Shown: positions 56,325 through 63,022 of the stretch, one piece after another
How positions within the stretch are numbered: the stretch's first letter is position 1
How the letters are laid out: the number at the start of each line of letters is the position of its first letter
Source: Cohnella rhizosphaerae
GTDB lineage: Bacteria > Bacillota > Bacilli > Paenibacillales > Paenibacillaceae
Assembly: GCF_029525575.1 (NCBI RefSeq)
Contig: NZ_JAPDIA010000008.1
Coordinates: 124,001 to 188,000, forward strand
Direction of reading: 5' to 3'
Length of the DNA: 64,000 bases
Position numbers and translations under genes: made by a program
The notes under the pieces: generated by a model
The model's input: only the letters and a program-made list of their open reading frames with translations
What the model was told of the DNA's origin: nothing
Database searches by the model: none

Positions 56325-57545
56325 ATGACGCAGCAATTGACGGGCGCGCGGTGGCAGGAAGAGCTGACCGCGGAGCTTAAAGACAACATCCTCGGCTACT
56401 GGCTGAACAATACGGTCGACGAAAAATACTTCGGCTATATCGGCGAGATCGCGAGCAGCGGCGAGAAGCTGCCGGAAGCGGACAAGGGGCTCGTGCTGCA
56501 CGCCCGCATCATGTGGACGTTCGCTTCTGCTTACCGCCTTTACAAAGATGAAAAGTATCTCGCCGCATCGAAGCGCGCATACGAGGCTTTAAGAACGCAT
56601 TTTCGCGATCCGGAGCATGGCGGCCTGTACTGGCTGATCGACGTCAAGGGAGCGGCGGTGTCCGATAAGAAGCAAGTGTACGGCCAAGCGTTCGTCATCT
56701 ACGCCTTGTCCGAATACGTTCGCGTGACCGACGATCCAGAGGCGCTCGCCTGGGCGGAGGAGATCTACCGTTTGCTCGAAAAGCACGCTTACGATCCGGT
56801 ACACCTCGGTTATATCGAAGCGCTGGCGCGCGACTGGACCGAGACCGACGAGCTCAGCCTTTCCGGCAAAGATCTGAACGAACGCAAGTCGATGAACACG
56901 CATCTCCACGTCCTCGAGGCTTATACGAACCTGTACCGCGTCTGGAAGCCGGAAGGCCTCAAGGCCAAGCTCAAGGAGCTCATCGAGGTTCACCTGGACA
57001 AGATTATCGACGCGAAAACCGACCACTTCCTGCTGTTTTTCGACGACGAGTGGCATTCCAAAGCGCCCCATATCTCGTACGGTCACGATATCGAGGGCAG
57101 CTGGCTGCTGTGGGAAGCGGCCGAGGTGCTCGGCGACGCATCGCTGCTGCCGCACGTCAAGGAAGCGGCCGTCCGCATGGCGCATGCGACGCTTGAGCAG
57201 GGCGTGGACGAAGACGGCGGCTTGTTTAACGAGTACGACGGACATCATCTGGACGACAGCAAGGACTGGTGGCCGCAGGCCGAAGCGATGGTCGGCTTCC
57301 TGAACGCCTACCAGCTGTCGGGCGAAGCGAAGTATTTGGAGGCGGCCAAGCACAGCTGGTCGTTCATCTCGAAATTCGTGAGCGATCGCGAGGGCGGGGA
57401 ATGGCATTGGCAGGTTACGCGCGCCGGAGAGCCTGTCGTTCAGGCGAACCAGCCCAAGGTCGGCCAATGGAAGTGCCCGTACCACAACAGCCGGGCGTGC
57501 ATCGAAGCGCTGGAGAGACTCGAACATTTGAAATCGGAGGTATAA
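56325..57545 (+). CDS. AGE-family epimerase, probable cellobiose 2-epimerase
   Basis: A 406-residue (alpha/alpha)6-barrel enzyme that interconverts the reducing-end glucose and mannose of beta-1,4-disaccharides, here probably mannobiose to mannosyl-glucose. Active-site landmarks are NTHLHVLEAYTNLYRVW near residue 190, ISYGHDIEGSWLLWEAAE near 248, DWWPQAEAMVGFLNAYQ near 310 and WKCPYHNSRACIEAL near 385. Several catalytic His residues lie in these blocks. The length matches cellobiose 2-epimerases rather than N-acylglucosamine epimerases. It starts 45 bases after the glycosidase and ends 3 bases before the GH130 gene. Confidence 0.9.
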   Translation: MTQQLTGARWQEELTAELKDNILGYWLNNTVDEKYFGYIGEIASSGEKLPEADKGLVLHARIMWTFASAYRLYKDEKYLAASKRAYEALRTHFRDPEHGGLYWLIDVKGAAVSDKKQVYGQAFVIYALSEYVRVTDDPEALAWAEEIYRLLEKHAYDPVHLGYIEALARDWTETDELSLSGKDLNERKSMNTHLHVLEAYTNLYRVWKPEGLKAKLKELIEVHLDKIIDAKTDHFLLFFDDEWHSKAPHISYGHDIEGSWLLWEAAEVLGDASLLPHVKEAAVRMAHATLEQGVDEDGGLFNEYDGHHLDDSKDWWPQAEAMVGFLNAYQLSGEAKYLEAAKHSWSFISKFVSDREGGEWHWQVTRAGEPVVQANQPKVGQWKCPYHNSRACIEALERLEHLKSEV

Positions 57546-57548
57546 TTC

Positions 57549-58754
57549 ATGAGCGACTTTCTCGATCAAATCAAACAACTGAACGAGCAATACGAAAAGC
57601 TGATCGCGCAGCCGAACCCGAAGGTCGAACCGGGCAACGGCATCTACTGGCGCCACGAGCACCCCGTCGTGACGAACGGGCACGCGCCGCTCTACTGGCG
57701 CTACGACCTGAACCCCGAGACGAATCCGTACCTGATGGAGCGGATCGGCGTCAACGCGGCCTTCAATGCGGGCGCGATCAAGCTGAACGGCAAGTACTAT
57801 CTGATGGTTCGCGTCGAAGGCGTCGACCGCAAATCGTTCTTCGCCGTCGCGGAGAGCGACAAGCCGACCGAAGGCTTCCGCTTTAGGGACTTTCCGGTGC
57901 TGCTCCCCGAGACCGAAGACCCGGACATCAACGTATACGACATGCGTCTCGTGCAGCATGAGGACGGCTGGATTTACGGCCTGTTCTGCAGCGAGCGCAA
58001 GGACCCGGACGCGCCGAAAGGCGATACGTCCAGCGCCAACGCCAAAGGCGGCATCGCGCGGACGAAGGATCTGATCGACTGGGAGCGTCTGCCGGATCTC
58101 CAGACCCCTTCGCCGCAGCAGCGCAACGTCGTGCTGCATCCCGAATTCGTAGATGGCAAATACGCGTTCTACACGCGTCCGCAGGACGGCTTCATCGACA
58201 CGGGCGCGGGCGGCGGCATCGGCTGGGGGCTCTCCGACAGCATGAATCCGGCGGTCGTCGACCATGAGTCGATCGTAGACGAGAAGGTATACCATACGAT
58301 AAAGGAAGTGAAGAACGGACAAGGCGCCGCGCCGATCAAGACGGCCAAAGGCTGGCTGCATATCGCCCACGGCGTTCGCAACACGGCCGCTGGCCTCCGC
58401 TACGTCATCTATGCGTTCATGACCGCGCTGGACGACCCGAGCCGCGTCATTCACGCCCCGGCCGGACATCTGATCGCGCCGGAAGGCATCGAGCGCGTCG
58501 GCGACGTGTCCAACGTCGTCTTCACGAACGGGCTGATCGCCGAGGAGACCGGCGAATTGTACATTTACTATGCTTCGTCCGACACCCGACTGCACGTGGC
58601 CTCGACGACGATCGACCGCATGCTCGATTACGTAACGAACACCCCGGAGGATGGCCTTCGCTCGCGCGCCAGCGTGGAGACGCGTTACGCGCTGATCGCG
58701 CGCAACCTTAAGCTGCTGGACCTTCCGGAATACGCGTTTTTAAAGCGCGGCTAA
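57549..58754 (+). CDS. GH130 phosphorylase, probable 4-O-beta-mannosyl-glucose phosphorylase
   Basis: A 401-residue five-bladed propeller enzyme of family GH130. It would split beta-1,4-mannosyl-glucose with phosphate to mannose 1-phosphate and glucose. Motifs include YWRHEHPVVTNG near residue 33, FNAGAIKLNGKYYLMVRVEG near 75 with the phosphate-binding Arg, DPDINVYDMRLV near 122 (catalytic Asp) and VLHPEFVDGKYAFYTRPQDGF near 195. It acts directly after the epimerase in the known mannobiose pathway. Three bases separate the two genes. A terminator follows. The frame is intact. Confidence 0.92.
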   Translation: MSDFLDQIKQLNEQYEKLIAQPNPKVEPGNGIYWRHEHPVVTNGHAPLYWRYDLNPETNPYLMERIGVNAAFNAGAIKLNGKYYLMVRVEGVDRKSFFAVAESDKPTEGFRFRDFPVLLPETEDPDINVYDMRLVQHEDGWIYGLFCSERKDPDAPKGDTSSANAKGGIARTKDLIDWERLPDLQTPSPQQRNVVLHPEFVDGKYAFYTRPQDGFIDTGAGGGIGWGLSDSMNPAVVDHESIVDEKVYHTIKEVKNGQGAAPIKTAKGWLHIAHGVRNTAAGLRYVIYAFMTALDDPSRVIHAPAGHLIAPEGIERVGDVSNVVFTNGLIAEETGELYIYYASSDTRLHVASTTIDRMLDYVTNTPEDGLRSRASVETRYALIARNLKLLDLPEYAFLKRG

Positions 58755-58786
58755 TCGTTTTCGCAAGCCAACCGAATCGAATGGGT

Positions 58787-58832
58787 AAAAATCCCCTAAT
58801 CGGCACATACTAATGCCCGGTTAGGGGATTTT
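58787..58832 (+). terminator. Rho-independent terminator after the GH130 gene
   Basis: AAAATCCCCTAA (58788-58799) pairs perfectly with TTAGGGGATTTT (58821-58832). The loop of about 20 bases can also fold. Confidence 0.85.
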
Positions 58833-58849
58833 AAGCTAAAAGTTTTTAT

Positions 58850-58871
58850 TTGTTATCATAATAGATGACAA
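58850..58871 (+). promoter_or_regulatory. LacI-type operator upstream of the lipoprotein gene
   Basis: TTGTTATC (58850-58857), six bases and GATGACAA (58864-58871) form a near-perfect palindrome in an AT-rich region. It resembles the sites at 53763 and 55224. Confidence 0.65.
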
Positions 58872-58912
58872 TAAAAACAAAACGATTGCCTGTTTTTGCA
58901 AAGGGAACGGCG

Positions 58913-58953
58913 TATAATTAGGTCATGTAAGCGATCCCAACGCAGCGCTTACA
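58913..58953 (+). promoter_or_regulatory. Promoter -10 and cre site before the lipoprotein gene
   Basis: TATAAT (58913-58918), then TGTAAGCGATCCCA (58926-58939), which fits the cre consensus TGWAANCGNTNNCA at every position. TGTAAGCG is also mirrored by CGCTTACA (58946-58953). No good -35 box is visible, which suggests activator dependence. Confidence 0.65.
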
Positions 58954-58997
58954 AAGCTGGATCGTCAGCTAAAACCATCAATATGGGGGTCAAACAA

Positions 58998-60324
58998 ATG
59001 AAAAAAAGCACGCTTGCCATCTTGTCGTTGCTGACGGCTTCCGCCGTACTCTCCGCTTGCGGCAGCAACAACAATAACAACGCATCTCCTTCCGCATCGG
59101 CATCTCCGTCCGCGAGCGCTTCGGCATCCGCATCCGCATCGAACGGCGAAGCGAACGCCGACCTTTCCGGCAAGATTCTCGTACTGACTCACCGTACCGA
59201 CTACATCAGCGATGGCACGTTCGACAAGTACGTCGCCAAGTTCAAAGAAAAATATCCGAAGGCCGAAGTCGAATTCGAAGGCCTGACCAACTACGCCACG
59301 GACATCAATACGCGTCTGACGACCGGCGAAGCCGGCGACGTCAACATGATTCCATCGGCGCTTGCCGCCAGCGAATTTCCGAAGTACTACGAGCCGCTGC
59401 CGGACGCGATGTTCGACAATGTCTACTTCGCGGACTATGACGCATTCGAAGGCAAACGTTACGGCATCACCTCGGGCGTGAACACCCAGGGTATCGTATA
59501 CAATAAGAAGGCGTTCGAGAAGGCGGGCATTACGTCCACGCCGAAGACGCTCGACGAGCTATACGCCGACGCGCAAAAGCTGAAGGACGCGGGCATCGTG
59601 CCGCTGTACATGAACTTCGGCGCGCAATGGCCGATGGGCAACTGGGGCGAGAATTCCTACACTTACGTAGCGGGCGACGCGAAGTGGACCGACACTCGCA
59701 TCACGACGGACACGCCGTTTACCGTCGACGGACCTTGGGGGGCAACTGATCACGATCGCGCGCAAATTCGTCGAGAACAAATGGGTCGAGTCCGACCTTT
59801 CCACCAACAACTGGGAAATGTCCAAGGGTGAAGTCGCATCCGGCAAAGCCGCGATGTACTTCCTCGGCAACTGGGTCATTCCGCAAGTTATCGGCGCTGG
59901 CGCCGCTTCCGAAGACATCGGGTTCTTCCCGTTCCCTTACGACAACAGCGGCAAGTATAACGCGCCGCTCGGCGGCGACTACTTCGTCGGCGTAAGCAAG
60001 GACAGCAAGAACAAGGATCTGGCGATCGCCTGGGTGAACTTCTTCGTCAAGGAATCCGGCTACGACACCGACTCGGGCTTCCTGCCTGTCGACAAGACCA
60101 AGACGCCTGAAGTGCCGCAGCTGGCCGAGTTCAACGCGGCTAACCCGACGTACATCGAGAGCGTCGCCGTCGACCCTCGCTACAACGAGATCGCCAAGAA
60201 GGCCGAGATCGCGCTGGGCACCGGCTCCGTCGACCAAGACCTGATCGTGGCGAAGGATCTGAAAAAAGCGTTCGACGACCTGAACGCCAAGTGGGCGAAG
60301 GCGCGCAAGGAACTCGGCTATTAA
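58998..60324 (+). CDS. Carbohydrate ABC transporter substrate-binding lipoprotein (apparent frameshift)
   Basis: A 441-residue extracellular solute-binding protein (family 1). A lipoprotein signal peptide (KKSTLAILSLLTASAVLSAC) ends at the lipobox Cys near residue 20, followed by an Asn run and a Ser/Ala/Pro-rich linker to residue 50. The binding domain follows (NTRLTTGEAGDVNMIPSAL, GITSGVNTQGIVYNKKAFEKAG and AAMYFLGNWVIP). The frame breaks at G6 59738-59743. One G less reads DGPWGQLITIARKF. It is separated from the permeases (51998-53708) by lacI and the enzymes but shares the operator and cre motifs. It ends at TAA before a terminator. Confidence 0.94.
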
Positions 60325-60327
60325 GCC

Positions 60328-60405
60328 GTGAGCAGGCAAGCCAAGTCTAATGCAGCAGCCAGAACTGCGAGCAGGCAAGTCGCGTTTAACGCTTCAGCCA
60401 GAACC
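60328..60405. repeat. Direct duplication of about 39 bp
   Basis: GAGCAGGCAAG...CAGCCAGAACTGC is followed at once by GAGCAGGCAAG...CAGCCAGAACCGC, behind the lipoprotein stop codon. Confidence 0.75.
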
Positions 60406-60439
60406 GCATAGCGACGGCGCAAGACACCGTCATCCTAAG

Positions 60440-60466
60440 CCTCCCGGCACCCGCCGGGAGGTTTTT
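60440..60466 (+). terminator. Rho-independent terminator of the lipoprotein gene
   Basis: CCTCCCGGC (60440-60448) pairs perfectly with GCCGGGAGG (60453-60461), then TTTTT. Confidence 0.92.
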
Positions 60467-60475
60467 CGTCGCGGA

Positions 60476-60860
60476 AAGAAGTCTCGACCAGGACCAACCG
60501 GCTCTCCGTCGCCGTCACTTCGCCGCAAGAAGTCCTGACTGAGAACACCCCGCGCCTAGTCGCCGTCTATCAGCTTGAAGAAGTCTCGACCAGGACCAAC
60601 CGGCTCTCCGTCGCCGTCACTCCGCCGCAAGAAGTCCTGACTGAGACCCCCCCCCGCGCCTAGTCGCCGTCTACCAGCTTGAAGAAGTCTCGACCAGGAC
60701 CAACCGGCTCTCCGTCGCTGTCACTGTGCCGATAGAAGTCCTAACTGAGAACATCCTGCGCATAGTCGCCGTCTACCAGCTTGAAGAAGTCTCCACCAGG
60801 ACCAACCCGCCCGCCCTGTCGTTCCTTGCCGCGATCATCCGCCGCCACAAGTCTTTTCTG
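60476..60860. repeat. Higher-order 102-bp array of two alternating 51-bp units
   Basis: Units start at 60476 (A), 60527 (B), 60578 (A), 60629 (B), 60682 (A), 60733 (B) and 60784 (A), with a degraded copy after. Intervals are 51 except one of 53, where a C-run expanded. Type A begins AAGAAGTCTCGACCAGGACC and type B AAGAAGTCCTGACTGAGAAC. Both resemble the AAGTC...GGAACAA core of the other arrays. The rest of the gap to spoIIP (60861-61111) holds no recognised gene. Confidence 0.9.
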
Positions 60861-61111
60861 AAGTGCACCCGCGTTCGTTCTCCGTATATCGGCACGTCGA
60901 ACGCTTGCCGGTCATCCACATCCCCCCCCAATGTTACGCGAACTATTCTCACCTCATCCTTTGCCCGTCACGACAAGTTCGAGATTCCCGTTTTTTTTGC
61001 CTATGTGCCGTTCTAGCATCTCTTAATTTCTCATAGACTTCACTATCGCTTTCGCAAGCCGGAAGAATAGAACGTTGAAGAGAACCCCGGGAGGGGAGAC
61101 GGAGGTGCGGA

Positions 61112-62401
61112 ATGTTCCGTGCGGCGCTATCGCATTATTGGCCTGTTTGGCGCAGGCAGTTCCGAAGGTTTTTGGCGTCGGGACGCGCATTTTTCCTGCT
61201 CAGCTTTTGCTCGATGGTCATGTTCGTCCTCCTCGGCCTCGGCGGCATCCTGCAGATCAAGTTGGCTGCTTCGCCCGCGCAGTCGATGAAGGGCTTAGCG
61301 GCGTCAGTTTCGGACACGTTTTTCACTTCGATGCTCGGGCTCGAGCTGCCGCAGATGGCCGAGCAGGGCAAGGGTGGAAGGATGGACGGCGAGCGGATCG
61401 CGGCCTTTCTGCTGCGGTTCCTGACCGACGTCAATCCGGGCGATCCGAAAAGCCTGCTTGCCGCAGAGATGCCCGGCGCTGGCGGAGACGAACCGATTTT
61501 GTTCCGGACGGGCTCCGGCGGCTCGGACAGCGCGCCGGAGGACTATAGCCCGCCGGCCGCGGGCGCGACGGACGATCACGGCGCGGAACCTGACAAGCAA
61601 CCGGACAAGCAACCGGACAAGCAACCGGACAAGGGCGCCGACACGCCGGACGCGTCCGCGACGCCGGGAACCCAGCAAAGCGACCCCGCTCCGACGCCGG
61701 CGCCGGACGGCGAGGACGCGCCTCCGAATCAATCGAAGACGACGGAAGGCCGCAAGGTCGTGTTCATCTATCATTCTCACAACCGCGAATCCTACTATCC
61801 CGAGCTGCCTTCGGGCACCAAGGATCCCAATTCTGGCAAGGTCAACGTGACGCAGGTCGGCAAACGTCTCGCGGATCAGCTTGAGAAACGGGGGATCGGC
61901 GCGCTGCACTCTTCCAAAGATTACGCCGGCACGGTTAAAGACTACGATTGGAACCAATCCTACAAGTATTCCAAGCAGACGGTCACGCAGGCGATGGCGG
62001 GCGACAAGGATCTCACCTTTTTCTTCGATATTCATAGAGACTCGCTTCGCCGCAAGGAATCGACCGTCACGATCGGCGGCAAAGACTACGCGCAAGTATT
62101 TTTCATCATCGGACAGCGCAATCCGAACTGGAAGCAAAACGAGAGCTTTGCGAACGAGATTCACGAAAAGCTGGAGGCATCGTATCCCGGCTTGTCGCGC
62201 GGCATCTGGGGCAAGACGGCGGCGACGGGGAACGGCGAATACAATCAGTCGCTCGCGCCGGACAGCGTGCTCATCGAGATCGGCGGGGTGGACAATACGC
62301 TCGAGGAGTGCTATCGCACGGCCGACGCGCTCGCGAAGACGATCTCTGATCTTTACTGGCGGAGCCAAAATGCCGAGGCGGCCGGAGCCGGGGCGCGATA
62401 G
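61112..62401 (+). CDS. spoIIP: Stage II sporulation protein P
   Basis: SpoIIP is the amidase and endopeptidase that, with SpoIID and SpoIIM, removes septal peptidoglycan for forespore engulfment. It has 429 residues: one N-terminal TM (FFLLSFCSMVMFVLLGLGGIL near residues 27-47), a Pro/Asp-rich linker with a DKQP repeat, and the catalytic domain with zinc ligands in FIYHSHNRES near 220, FDIHRDSLRRKE near 305 and a catalytic Glu in SVLIEIGGVDN near 390. It is probably expressed from a SigE promoter, though none is obvious. The gene normally follows gpr directly. Confidence 0.95.
   Translation: MFRAALSHYWPVWRRQFRRFLASGRAFFLLSFCSMVMFVLLGLGGILQIKLAASPAQSMKGLAASVSDTFFTSMLGLELPQMAEQGKGGRMDGERIAAFLLRFLTDVNPGDPKSLLAAEMPGAGGDEPILFRTGSGGSDSAPEDYSPPAAGATDDHGAEPDKQPDKQPDKQPDKGADTPDASATPGTQQSDPAPTPAPDGEDAPPNQSKTTEGRKVVFIYHSHNRESYYPELPSGTKDPNSGKVNVTQVGKRLADQLEKRGIGALHSSKDYAGTVKDYDWNQSYKYSKQTVTQAMAGDKDLTFFFDIHRDSLRRKESTVTIGGKDYAQVFFIIGQRNPNWKQNESFANEIHEKLEASYPGLSRGIWGKTAATGNGEYNQSLAPDSVLIEIGGVDNTLEECYRTADALAKTISDLYWRSQNAEAAGAGAR
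61592..61636. repeat. 12-bp coding repeat in spoIIP
   Basis: GACAAGCAACCG occurs three times in tandem plus a partial fourth, encoding DKQP repeats in the flexible linker between the membrane anchor and the catalytic domain. Confidence 0.9.
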
Positions 62402-62433
62402 GCCGCGACGGACCAATAAGGGAGGAATGCGTC

Positions 62434-62889
62434 ATGGGACGATCGATGGGAAGGCTCATGCTAATCGCGGCGCTGATCGCGCTCGCCGTACTGTTCGGCA
62501 TGGAAATGGCGGACGACGGCATCCGTACCGTATACGGGCCGGTTGGCGGCAACGGCGCCGCGATCACAGACGGCGGGAGCGCGGCGGACAGCCGTGCGGA
62601 TCAGCGCAGCCGCTACTATGCGGAGGAGCCGCAAGGCATCGCATACGAAGGCCGATCGGTCGAACCCGAAGCGCCGGCATCGGGCGCAGCGCGAGGGCGG
62701 GACTCGACTGAATCGGCGCGCGGCGGGCAGGCCGGCGGAGAGACGCAGGATCCGTATGCGATCCCGAGACCGGACGGAGAGCCGCTGGTCGACAGCCTGG
62801 CGGACAAGACGGCTTCCACGCTGCAGAAGCTGTCCCAAAGCGGCGTACGGGCTGTCGTTTCGCTCTTCGACAAGCTTTCCGGTTCGTAA
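62434..62889 (+). CDS. yqxA: YqxA-like membrane protein (DUF3679)
   Basis: A 151-residue protein with an N-terminal membrane segment (LMLIAALIALAVLFGMEMA, residues 8-26). A low-complexity polar middle and an amphipathic C-terminus (DSLADKTASTLQKLSQSG) follow. I identify it mainly by position, directly after spoIIP, where B. subtilis has yqxA, and by the short anchored layout. GGGAGGAAT-type sequence precedes the ATG. The function is unknown but is presumed sporulation-related because of its neighbours. Confidence 0.7.
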   Translation: MGRSMGRLMLIAALIALAVLFGMEMADDGIRTVYGPVGGNGAAITDGGSAADSRADQRSRYYAEEPQGIAYEGRSVEPEAPASGAARGRDSTESARGGQAGGETQDPYAIPRPDGEPLVDSLADKTASTLQKLSQSGVRAVVSLFDKLSGS

Positions 62890-63022
62890 GGACTATATAT
62901 CACCGCGATCTTCCTGAGACTTTTTGCCTTTTTGTGTGATCTGAGTTACAGAAATATACCGGTTATCGATAGTAATATCGAATCACGATAGAGAGACAAT
63001 CAAGGATCGGGAGTGAGAGACT

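Noticed and set aside
961..60860. CRISPR arrays
   Set aside because: In all the tandem arrays the sequence between cores is itself repeated, so there are no unique spacers, and no cas genes are present.
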